Assembly: GCF_000003815.2 (NCBI RefSeq)
Contig: NC_049982.1
Span: 27,199,737 to 27,263,736, forward strand
Length of the DNA: 64,000 nucleotides
Source of the DNA: Branchiostoma floridae
Lineage: Eukaryota; Chordata; Leptocardii; Amphioxiformes; Branchiostomatidae
Reading direction: 5' to 3'
Numbering within the stretch: position 1 is the stretch's first letter; each line of letters starts with the position of its first letter. The notes under the pieces were generated by a model. That model was not told where the DNA came from. It ran no database searches and saw nothing but the letters and a program-made list of their open reading frames with translations. The position numbers were made by a program, and so were the translations under genes. Shown piece after piece: positions 11,370 to 23,500 of this stretch.

Positions 11370-11970
11370 ACAAAATACTTTAAGGCGACTATGCTAAACA
11401 TGACTGAGGTTTCTACTTTTGTGGGCATGGCCCCTAACCATCCATCCTATTTACTTAAAGTTAGAAAACATTTAAGCAATTGGTATTTACTTAAAGAAAA
11501 CATGTAAGCAATTCACCCACCAATTTAATTTCTTGGTTCACGGATTCGCTCGCTCCTATTTTTTTGAAAAAAAAAAAAAAAATAAAATTTACCATTCAGC
11601 AAATTTTCACCATTAATGAAACCATTCACCAACTTTCTGGTGTAGCAAATTGGCCTTTATATTATAAGCTCCTTAAAGTGTGGGTACAGGTGCTGTTACT
11701 GTACAATAATAGTGTTTTTGTACTTTTTTTAAGCTGAAAACCTTTTTTTCTTTATGTTTTGGATTAGCTTGGATTACCTTTACCCCAACCATTTTACAAT
11801 TTTTATTTTTATTTTTATTTCGCCCTCTCGCTCCATATTTTTTATGAAAAAATCCGTGAACCAAGAAATTAAATTGGTGTGGCCTTCGATTGGCTGACAG
11901 TTGGTTAGAGGCCACGTCCACACAGGTGGAAAACTCAGCCCGGTTTAACAGAGCCTTCTCAAGGTACATT
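11370..11970. mobile_element. TIR element (family B)
   Basis: Long imperfect terminal inverted repeats: CTGAGGTTTCTAC...GTGGGCATGGCC on the left faces GGCCACGTCCACACAGGTGG...CTCAG on the right. Inner arms CACCAATTTAATTTCTTGG and CCAAGAAATTAAATTGGTG pair perfectly. No transposase is visible. Related ends occur at 37769-37943 in MGLL. Confidence 0.75.
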
Positions 11971-11982
11971 GTATTGTGTAAT

Positions 11983-12103
11983 GTTACGCTATTTCAGATA
12001 CTGCAGTTTGAATCCTCTGTCCGTCGACTTGATGCCCCTAAATACCGATTTTAAGAACAACGAATATAGGTTACCTCACAGATAAAGGTGAATGAGCATT
12101 ATA
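11983..12103. mobile_element. Family A element, truncated half
   Basis: Contains CCGTCGACTTGATG, GGTTACCTCACAGATAAAGG and a degraded right terminus. Only the right half is present. Confidence 0.7.
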
Positions 12104-14002
12104 TAGGTTAAGGGCGAGGCTTTGCTTCAGTTGTAGGAAAAAAGGCAATTGAATTGACATTCCTACAATTATATAGTGCTGGGAATACATTGTATAAATT
12201 ATTTAGTCTCATTGTTAACTTAAGGGACCACTTGAAATGGTACAATCTTCCTTCCTGGCCATGCTGCTATGAAGACTAACCTAGAAATTATTGTATTATG
12301 TTCCATCAGTCTTTTTTTTTACTCACCTATGCAAGAATTTTATGTTTTTGACAGTACCCTCGTGAAAGGAAAAAAGTGATTTGGGCTCGAAAATGTGCTT
12401 TATACATTTTGTGACTTTTGTGTAAAAATGCAGTTTTGCATCTTGAATGCAAATGACTTAAATGTGTTTTGAAAATGTGATTTTTGCTGTAGACCATTGT
12501 TGGGTACAAGGTAGGCTAATATAATGTGTTTTTTTTTGCTGCTGTTTTCTTTCTCATGAAGTACAGATTTTTCTGTACATGTAGGTCTTTCCTTGAATCA
12601 AGGTTGATTTTGTAATGGCTATGATAGCAAAAAATGTGATCAAGAAGTATTGAAGCACAAAAGATTTCCATAGAATTTAATGTACTATGCTGTGAGGTGA
12701 GGTTTGCCAAATGTGTAATTATACATTTATATACAGTCTGTTTCTTGTTAGTTTGCTTTGATAACAAGCCTGGCTTGAAACATGCATCATCTTGGGAACA
12801 ATTATGTTCATAATACTGTAATATCAAGTCATTTTTAATGTGATGAATCTACATGTAATTTGAAGCTGCTAATCAAGAAAAGTAGTAACCCAAGACCACA
12901 ATTTAATTTTGTTTTTGTAGAAAATCATTGAAGTGGACCAAAAAAAGTCATTCTGTCACCATTCATGTCAAACACATGTTATTGCAACAGTTACTATCAT
13001 GTAGCTTGTTGGTATCCAAACCATCTTCCAGTTCCTCGAAAAAAAAAATGTTTTCATAAAGACATTCAGGATTGAAAACGCATGTTAAGTCGGCATATAT
13101 AGGAGAATACTTATTTTTCGCACACAGTCAACAGAGAACATTCACACCTTTCATGTCTTCAAGTTCATGCATCGGACTATTTCAGTAAATATAACCTACG
13201 AATTATTTATATCATTGTCCTGAAATTATTGATCATATTGAATCAAATGAGATTGTGTTAACATAAAAATTTAATCATGAATCATCTTGATGAGGAACAG
13301 TTAAAGAAAATGTTACACTTACAGTAATAATACATGTACATGTAAATTTGTCTATGTTGATAACATACATGTATAACACTCTTCTTTGATGTCTCTCATA
13401 TGTTATCACTGTGGCAGTAACAGTTATGAACAACAATTTTGGGCATATCTGTAAGGTGACTGGTCTGTTGCTAAGTTTTTTCTGGATCTGCTTTTCTTAG
13501 AATCATATCATGTATACAATCACCATAACCTAAAACTTTAGTTATATTCCTTTAACAAATTATTGAGTTCTTTCACATGTTCATGTACATACAAAAAGGT
13601 GATGGTTTGTTTTTGGTAGCAATGATTGTACATGTACTGACAACTACCAATATATACTATTAGAATTCTCATGTACACATCATACATAATAATTCTTACT
13701 ATGCAAGACATTGGACCTGAAATGTATGAAAACCACTAGCAACTATAATCACTATATTAGAGCCAGTCGTTGCTCTTGTTAACATTGAATAAAAAGTGTC
13801 ACTTACAAACAAGTCTGCCTTTTTTTGGAGGAAATCAATCTGCTTTAAGTTCATCGGTAAAATGCATTTTGAAGCAAAGGACTGATTTCCAACTCTAAAA
13901 GATGGACTCATCGGAATTCTAGACAGCATGACTCGATCGGTCTTCTTCAGCTGGTTTGATTCCCCTAGTTCTTTTTGACAAGCATGCACATTATGAACAG
14001 TG
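12104..14002. other. Intergenic, AT-rich
   Basis: Lies between the zinc-finger gene and MMS19, whose 3' ends converge here. I see no exon-like segment with splice sites; any 3' UTR of the zinc-finger gene would fall at the left edge. Confidence 0.4.
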
Positions 14003-14345
14003 CAGGGTTCTAGCTAGTGTATTTTAGCATAGTGGGCCACTATGCTAAAATAAGGGCCACTACGCTAATTTCTAACTAGTGTAGTGGTGCTTTGCTATCA
14101 TTTGCTTGATCAACAATGTCTAATCAATGTCTGAACAATGAAAAATGATGATATGCCATTCAAAACTGACCAAAAAATCCTTAAAATTACATGTGATGTT
14201 AACAGATTGCCAACTTTTAACTCTACATTGTCAAAATCTCACTGTTGAAGGGCCAAGAACTCCCTTCCACAACAATCTCCTGATTGGTTGCTTCGCTACC
14301 ATGCCATACCAACTACGCTAAAATGAAATCCTGGCTAGAACCCTG
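14003..14345. mobile_element. 343-bp TIR element with 7-bp target duplication
   Basis: Begins CAGGGTTCTAGCTAG and ends CTGGCTAGAACCCTG. The immediate flanks are AACAGTG on both sides. Internal GCATAGTGGGCCACTATGC is also palindromic. There is no coding capacity. The ends resemble hAT-type short elements, but hAT elements usually give 8-bp duplications. Confidence 0.8.
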
Positions 14346-14447
14346 AACAGTGGAGCATGGCTTAATGTTCCATCCTTGGTACACTGATAGCTGAGGAGGA
14401 CTGAGCAATACAGTAAAAAATTTCCCTGTTCTAAGTTGCAGAACAGT

Positions 14448-14453
14448 TTTATT
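14448..14453 (-). terminator. MMS19 polyadenylation signal
   Basis: AATAAA on the minus strand, about 50 bases downstream of the MMS19 stop codon. Confidence 0.65.
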
Positions 14454-14500
14454 AGGTCATGATTTGCTATATTTAGGAGGTAACATATTCTAGTATGTTG

Positions 14501-17500
14501 TTATTTTCCTCCAGGACTTCCTAGCAGGAACCATTCTCCTCTTGCAGCCACTGCCTCCTTCCTGACCATCCTCTTCTTGTCCCCGACTGCAACGGCCAGC
14601 TCTCGCACCACCCTGTTTCTGTACGGGTACACGACTGCGTGAGGGAGGCTCGTCATGCTGCCTACGCTTTTCAGGGCCGCCATTCGTACCTTCATGGTCG
14701 GACCATTCTTCGACAGCTCGAGTAGCTGTGGGATGAGAGCGTCTATGTTCTTTGAAATCACCTGGGGGGCTTCTTGGACGAGGCTGGAAAACATCTCCAG
14801 GGTTGACACTTGCAGACTGGGATCCTCGCCTAGCAGGGACTGTACCAAGAGGGGAACCAGAGGGGGGAGCGCGCCCAGGAGAACTTGACGTGGTATGAAG
14901 GTGAGGAGGTGCGAGACTGCGCACAGGAACGACTGCTTCCTCCCGTCGTCCGCTTGGTTGAACCCGTCCACCAGGGCGGGGAGGTTTTCCATGAAGAAGC
15001 GCTGCTTGTACATCAGGCGGATGTTGGCGTGCGATTCTTTAGACAGGACGTCTGGAGAGTCGCTGAGGATGACGTAGAAACCTTCAGCTGCCCTTCTCCC
15101 TATTGCTTCATCCTCGAAGAGTGCCATGAGCGTCTTCGTGAACTGGGAACCTGAGGGGTGACCTCGAATCACCAGGGCCTTGGTCAACCAGACTAGTACA
15201 GCTACAGCTCGACACCTTGCCTTCTCGTCTTCAGTCTTACTCAAGATTTGTTCCAAACAATCTCTCGTTTCTTGTAGAAATGTCTGGAGCTGTTCCCCTT
15301 GGTCCCACTTGTTGACCACACCAGACAAGGACTTTGCAGCTGCGAGGGAGGTGGGCTCGTGGTCGGATGCACAAGACAACGTCAATAGCTTCTGGGCAAG
15401 TTCACTTATAGAGGGAATGTCGACGTTTCGTGCCACACTACACACTATAGCGCTGAGGAGCTGAACTGTTTGGGTCTGTTGCCATGGTGAGGAAACGTCT
15501 AGCGGTTCGAAGCTTGCCGACGTGTTAAGACTGATTGCGGCTAAGTTGCCCTGAAGGAAGGCCTGTACAGTACTGTTGACAATACCCTTCCCTGTACTGT
15601 TTGGTAGGCTTCGAGCTACAGCCCTCAACACCTTAGCTACAATTTCTAGAAGTGACGTATCGTGGAGTAGGTTTTCATCTGACGTATTCACAGCAGCAGA
15701 TAGAGCCATGGACATAAGATTTAGTACAATCGTATCAACAAAATATTCTACATTAGCGTCGTTGATCACAGTTTTTTCTACTACTTTGTAGACACAGTCT
15801 AACGTAGCAATGGCTTCCTGTGTGGCTTGGTCTGGACAACTTTCTATCAAAGCTTGGAGGTGACTCAACAGTTTGGGAATTGTACATCTTACAATGGTGG
15901 GGTGAGTCGAGACGGCTGCCAGAGTGTTCAACACGTACTGATTTGTCACATGTTTGGCGCATACTTGCTCGCTCTGGTTTGTGTCCATGGCGTTTGGGTT
16001 GTTGTTCTCCAGCACTTGGAGAAGTTTGGACAAAACTTCCTCTCGTACTACGTCGGGATGGGCCGTTGCCATGGCAGCGAGTGCCTCAGTGCTCCTACGC
16101 TGTACCGTGGGATCTGCGTCATGAAGAACTAGCCGGCCAAGATGATTTGCGCACAAATCTAAATGTTTCCCTTTTACAACATCAGTAATGCCAATCATGG
16201 CTGCCATCCCGCCGACCCCGCTACTCCGCAGTCCCGCGTCGGCGTCTTCGAGAACGGAGTAGAACAGGGTGAGGAAGTTGTCGCTGTGGGGGACGACGGG
16301 ATTGGGCGCGTCGGTTCCCGAGGTAGAGGCGTGAGCTACGTGGATGAACGCGATGGTGACTTCCAGGATGGTGTGACGGTGCTGGGGGTAGGGGTGGACC
16401 TGAAACTGCTCCACCAATAGGGGCACAGCAGTGTCCAGTACGTGGACGCATGCCGGGTCGGAGGCTCGTGCTGCTGCCTGGAGCAGCTTTGCGCTGGGCC
16501 ACATCAGCTTCAGCTCAGGCTCACACAGGTGGTGTTTACAACCCTTCAGGAGGCTGTCCAAGAAGTGATGCAGGGAGAACACAGACCGAGTCTGTAATAC
16601 AACAACAAATTATAGTGGTATTGTAAGCAAGTCATCATACAAATGTACACTGAATTATACTTACAATCACATAACATTTGGGTGGATACTAGTACAGAAA
16701 CTTCAGTCCAGGTCCGCGCCAGGTTCGAAGAATTAGGCCTAATTTAAGTTCGGCCACAGTTGACGCTTTGCCTCAACATCTATGGACTTATCCTTTAATA
16801 AGTGGTCCTAGATATTGTTAACAGCCAATTGCAACATTTAGAAAGAGAGCAACAGTCTGGTCCTTTTCTGATCGGTCCAAAAAAGTCTACTATTTTCTTG
16901 ACTAAAATAAGGGTTTTGTACCATGTACTGGTACATACAATGTATCCCTACACAGTATCATTTTTTTTGCGTTCTTCATCAATCTGAAAAGTTCATGCAA
17001 GTGGTGTACAGGATAGGAAATCAAAATCTATGTACCACTCTGACAATTTCCGTGACATACATGTACATGCGTGATGAAACTCTGAGACAAAGCGTGGATA
17101 AGAGGATATCTCTACCTCTGTGACAGCATGTGACAGTGTTGCTACCACAGCGGTGAGTCCGGCCAGGGCTGCGTTCTCCACATCCTGGTGTATGGAGCTG
17201 TACACCTCCTTACTGATGGCAGACAACAGCAGGTCCAGGAAAGACTTCATACTGTCTGCACCATATACCTCTGCACAGGCTGCCTGTGGGTGGTGGGAAG
17301 AAGGAAAAGGCATTTTTGTATGATAAAACCAAGAGGTCATCACAAAAAGCTTTTCGAACAGAACATATCTTATAAGCTTGTAAGACCGTGTTTACGTATG
17401 TAAGGATGATATCCCGTCAATAGCCTCTCAAAAGAGAACAGGAGTGTCTCTGTCTACAGAGATCATGATCAGGATTTTCAGAATATAATTTCAAGTCAAT

Positions 17501-20500
17501 TCTTTGATCTAAAGTGACATGAATTCAAGATTGTAATTTCTCAATCTGTACACGCACGCACGCACGACATGCACGCACGAACACGCATGCACACTCACAT
17601 ATAAATATACTTTGTGCCTTAAGTTTGAGAATCTACTTCTCATATGTGTAATGATGTATTTTTATGTGGAGGAGCACAGGAAGAATAGCTAACAACATTG
17701 TTAAGCTAAATGTGGATACAAATAAAGTCAAAGTCACACACAACATGCTTCATCATGCTTGTGCTAATCATTAGTTTGTGTACTAGGGGTCTTGCATTAA
17801 GTTTTTTACACTGGGAGTTTTCCTTCCTCTACCAGAATGTTAATGAACTGAGATGGTTGAAGATTTACCAGTGTATGGAGAGAGTCCAGTTTGGCACTGG
17901 TCACATCAGAGGACAGCTTCTCCAGCAACATGGGCACACAGAACTGGGAACATACAATGTAAAAATGACTTGTATTAACATGAAAGCTCATCTGCATTGG
18001 TTGTCAATCAATCATTCAACCATTGCAATGATAGCATAGCATGCAATTAGAGGTTTCATCAATGAGAAAGTGACTGGCTATATATCTGTCAGGTGACACG
18101 AAGCCACTCTCTCATTGGTCAAACTGCTAAATATTTTCATGTTTTTATTTTGAAAATCTATGTCTTGACAGAGGTAAGTAGGGCTATAAGAGGCTATATA
18201 TGGAGGGAAAATGTCTTTAATATTAGGAACAAACAGTACTGTATTGTTACAGTAATGTTAAACCTTATGGAAGATAAACATCATTTTTCCACTGATTCTT
18301 CTACTTCACCTATAAATAAAATTGTTGTCACCATATATAGCTACAGGTAAATCATCTGACACCCTTGTGGTGTTTGATCACATTATGTTGCAAGAGACAG
18401 TGCTGAAGGGGCTCGTTACAATTATATAACATTACATTTTTGTATATGTTTGAGTAAGAACAAACAGAGCAGTAGTTAACTAGGCTGGACCATGTGAAGG
18501 TAATCATTTTGTCTTTGCTTGCAAATGTTACCTTACTCAGTTGATTCTATCTAATGTCTAGTACAGTTGAACTAACTGTTACCTGTGCAAACTTGCTTGT
18601 AGCAGCTAACACCTGCCTGAGTCCCAGCACCAGGTCCTCCCTCGTTACACCATGGGGGTCATCAGCTGGCTGCAGGGGACATCAGAAAACTTCAGTCCCA
18701 ATTCAAATCTAACATCTGACATAAATTGTTATTGTACTGTAAATCTGGAAAATTTCGCAGTGATTTTATCTTTTTTTGTGGCCTTGCCACTGTGAATGAC
18801 TCAACAAATATGAATTACAGTACTGTTAGGTTATGATAATTAGACACCCAAATAATAAATAATATTCCAAATATACCAATTAACAATTATTCAAGCAACC
18901 GGATATGATTTTGGCATATAATTGTTTTAATCATAAACTTAGAACATTGTAAAAACCTCCTTTTCCTTCCAACTGTGACATAGTGATACAGTGAAAGAAT
19001 AATGCATTTACAGTAACTAATCTCCAAGATATACAAGACTAAAGATATGCAAAACAAAGTCTGATAAAATACAAATTTCATGATATACATGTCTAGGTGA
19101 GAGATGGGGCAATTCCTTCTAATGTTACTGCCACAAATATTCTGGTAACCATATGCATGTTGTTTAGTTAGTTAAAACTCTATCTGGTCCCATATAAATG
19201 CAATAATTATGGTATCTTGGCGACCACTTGGACACTTACCGGAGTGAAGTCAATCGGAAAGTAGCAGGAGATGACCTCGAACAACTCCTCTGTGAACGTT
19301 CCTGTAGAATAAGATTGCCTTCATTATTGCAGAAAAATACATTACATGTTCTTTATATGGCAATTTTTATAACGATTTTCTTCCAATAATTAATTTTTGT
19401 AGACTACCGTACCTTGGAATTTTTTTAAATAAAAAAGACAGTCAAAAGTTTGCTTTTAAACACTTGACAATGACCCTTTCAAAGCTTCTTCATCAATTTC
19501 ATTTCAAGTTCAGATTTTGGACAGACGGTGAAATTTTTTCCGTCCCAACTAGCAAACTTCCATCCCAGGACAGAGGGACGGGTCCTGGAGAAAGCCCTGG
19601 TGAACAGTTTAATTTTTACGTATCATCAACAATAATATGCATATGTCATACAATTATTATAAACCATTTTTAGAATTATGATTGCTTGGTTTGCAACAAA
19701 TCATGACAGAAGTAGAACGGCCATCTCAATGAAAACATGTGATCATGACTGACCAATAGGAAAAGCCTGTGCGACGATCCTGGCAATGCTGAAGGCTATG
19801 ATGAGGTTTCTGGGGTCCTTCTCTCCGTCCATGGCCTGGATAAACCCCCAGACAAAATCTGCACCCAGGGCCTGCAGGGCTGGGGGGGAAAGGGTAATTC
19901 AAGGGTCAGAATGTGTCATTGGAGGAAAAAACAACTTATCAATCATAAAAAAAGCACTTGTCTAGAATGCTTCTTTATTAGTAACTTTTTAGGCAAAAAA
20001 TATTTACCTTCACATGTTCTAGCCAAACAAACTACTGCTCTATTTGTACACATCCATATATTCACCCTAGTCAGACGGTTCCTAATGTTTGCTTTAAAGG
20101 ATATACATCTGAAAAGTTTCCCTATTGCCAATTAGAGACTGTGGTTCAGATGTGTTTCTTGTCATGTGTTTCATAGTAATCAATCAACTCCTAGATGGAG
20201 AGCATAGCAGACAGCAGGCTGGCAGGTCCTTGCGTTTCTGTGGGTGGAGTAGTCGGTCACAGATATTAGCCATGTTTCCACAGGGTTTTGCATGTGTACC
20301 CTTCAGTCATACATTGGAATTACAATAGAAAAGTGCTAAAGTAGTTGTCTACTGTATGAGAGCTTTGCAAGGCTGACTTCACTTGACTTGGCTGTCACAG
20401 TAGCCTGGCTAAAATCGCTCCCCTAGCGGCCGGCCCTACAATTGCCGCCGCCCTAGGAGGGGGTAATTAACTCCAGCCAGCGAGAGCTTGTGTAAACACA

Positions 20501-23500
20501 GGCTAACTGTCATAGCACCTTCCAGTCTGGTGTCCAGGAAGTTCGCCAGGATGTTGTAGATGGCTCTTCTGTCCGTCTGCACCAGGGACTGGACATACAC
20601 CTCCTTAAAGATGACCTGTACAATCTTGACTTCCTCTCCCTGTGGTAGCTGTGGAGCTGCACTCTTTGTATGAGAAAAACAGGGACACAAAGTACAACTG
20701 TTATACAGTGAAACAAACAGTCTAGCTCACTGAAGAGCTGAAGCTGTAAATACCTTGAAGTTCACAGGGATTTTGTTTTATGGCAGAGAGAAAATGGAGC
20801 ATTTGCAGTGGTTTTGAATGTGCCACAGTGCTATATATAGCCACATACATCCCAAAACAATTTCATCGGGTTGGCAGAATAGCTTGCACTTACTTTACTT
20901 TGAGACAATGTATGCAAAGTAAGTACAAACTGGTTGCATAAAAGAATTTCAATTCTCCTATATATCCTACAAATGTACATACTGTATGCAGAGAAATCCA
21001 CTTTGCTCGGCCCGAAAACAGCGAATTGGCGGTAAAATTTCAATGGAAACATAATCAGAAAGCCTTAAGTTTCAATACTTATTAAAGGGAATTTCTGGTT
21101 CACAAAGCCCTGATTAAAAAAAAAAAAAAAAACAAGGAACATACCATCCAAAATAAGAACATATCAGGTGGATTTGGAACACCCCCCCCCCCCCCAAATA
21201 AATTTACGTTTAGTCAAGAGATGAGAGAAGAAAACTTACCAGGGCCAAAAGTCCATGTAGTACATGTGGCTGGACTGAGTGGTGGTCCAACAGTCGATCA
21301 CAGAAGAAGGCAGACAACACCTCAGCTACAAAAGGAAAAGCAAAATAAAAAACTTAGAACCAAGCAAGCAAATACAGACAGGTTGCATTTTAGTGTAACC
21401 TACATGGAAAAAAAATCTACATAGGAGACAGAATCTGTAGGAAATAATATCATGTTGTTATAGAGTACCATACGCATTTATGTCAGTAAATCTCTGCAAC
21501 TTGGTGGTACTGAAGCGCCAACTAGTGATCAATTATAGTACTTCAATAGTATTTCAATATCTAACATTGACCTATGAATTACATTGTATGTGTATACTGA
21601 CCTTCTTTCTCTGTCAGCCTGTTGCTAGGCGACCTGTGCAGTACCTCTGCCAGCAGCTGGGTGGCTCTTGCTCGGGTTGTCACCTCAGTACTGGTGAGGG
21701 AGGACCTGTATGGGGGTTTCAAAGGTTGTGTGTTCAGAGTTCAACTTCTATGAATCTGTGAATAATCTAGAAAGTGCAAATGGTGAAGAGCTGATAAAAA
21801 ATCTTATTTCTTTTAACCACCACTTTTTTACTACCGGGACTTTGATTGACTTTTGGCTACCACTAATAATATTCATGTAAATTCTCTCATAATATAATTG
21901 TAGGATCAGTACCACACAGCAAGCAAGAAACATGCATACTATTTTTCAATGTACTTACAACTTTAAATTGTGATCATGTAGTCACCCATACTACATACAC
22001 TGTCCTACTCGCAAACAATGTAATGTTACATGTAGAATAACGGAGCATTAGTTCTATGAATTTCACATCATCCAATATTCCTTTGGCAATGTCATTGTCC
22101 TAACAAATGTGAAATCGAAGGCATTGTAATCAGTTGGTGTGATTATTTGCTTGTGCTAGTGTGTGTCCGCAGTTATATGAAAATAATGCTGGAGAGCAGC
22201 CTAGCAGGCTGTAACTTGCGTAGTGTAAAGCAAAAATGGTGTAATATGATACAGTCAAACCTGCCCAAGACGACCACCCGGGGGACCTGCAAAAAGCGGT
22301 CGATTTGGACAAGTGGTCGCTGAGACGAGTATTGACTCAAAACATGCCCGATGCAAAGTATAAATGGTTTCCGTTGTGTTTAATGGCAAATAGTAATCAC
22401 ACTGCACGCACGCAAAGAAGCGAGGTCTTTAATGTCAAATACAACACGCACACTGTAAACTGTAAATTTAACCCCAAAATCCGACGCAATCTGGCCAATT
22501 TCGGCACAAAATCGCGCTAGTTATCATCAAAAATCGATGAAAACCTCAATATTGAGACTGATGCGGTCGTTATGGGTCCCAATTTGGGCCGGTCGCGGTC
22601 GCGTTGGCCAGGTGGTCGTTGAGAAAAGGTCGCTTAATGTTTAAGTCAATGGGAAAATAAATCGGGACCGAGAAAAAGCGGTCGAAATGGCCAGGTGGTC
22701 GCTGAGAAGTCGCTCGGGCAGGTTTGACTGTACATTGAGAGTTGGATGTCTGGTTACTAGGCCCTGGTCCAATGTTGTAGCCAGGCAGAAAAGGATTACC
22801 TGCCAGTGGATCACAACACAGTAATGTCTGGTTACTAGGGGTACCCATTTAGACCTTGTCATAATGATGTTCAACTTATTGTATTGTACAATGTTGAATG
22901 TAGTACATTGAGTTTGTTCGTTTGTCTTGTTTAGACTTGTTTTGTGGGCAGTATTATCTTGCATCTCTGTTGACTTACCCGAGACTTTCCACCAGTTGTA
23001 ACAGGCTGGTTTCCCCATCAAACACAGCTGCAATGTACAAAATAATCTAGGTTATACTAATCATACAGTCAGATGGACAATCATACAGGAAAATGATTTG
23101 AAAAAAAAAAGTCTGTTCCAATATCTTGCGCATAATGATAAACACAGTGAACTTTAGCAATGCTCTTTAACTCGAGGGCTATCATAATTTTCTCATTTTT
23201 CACACTGCACGGAAACAAGAATATCTGGCAATGTCTGGTTTCTTACACTACCGTGGAACTTGACATGTCCGGGGCGTATAAAGGAATTTCGAGCCACGGT
23301 GTGTCCGGTGCCGAATATCCCCAATCATTGCCGGACATGGCCATGTCCGGTAGTTCGCGGTACCCGCACACTGCGTGTTTTGAGAAGTGGTTGAGTGAAA
23401 GGGTAATGTGTATTCAAGTGATAATTGCTAACATGTTGTTTGAAAGAAAATGGTTCTAAACTGTATAGAAGTCTTACTGGAATGAAGACAAGGAACTCTC

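Noticed and set aside
14490-15154. Frames on both strands over the MMS19 last exon
   Set aside because: Shadows of the MMS19 coding frame, whose C-terminal sequence is unambiguous.
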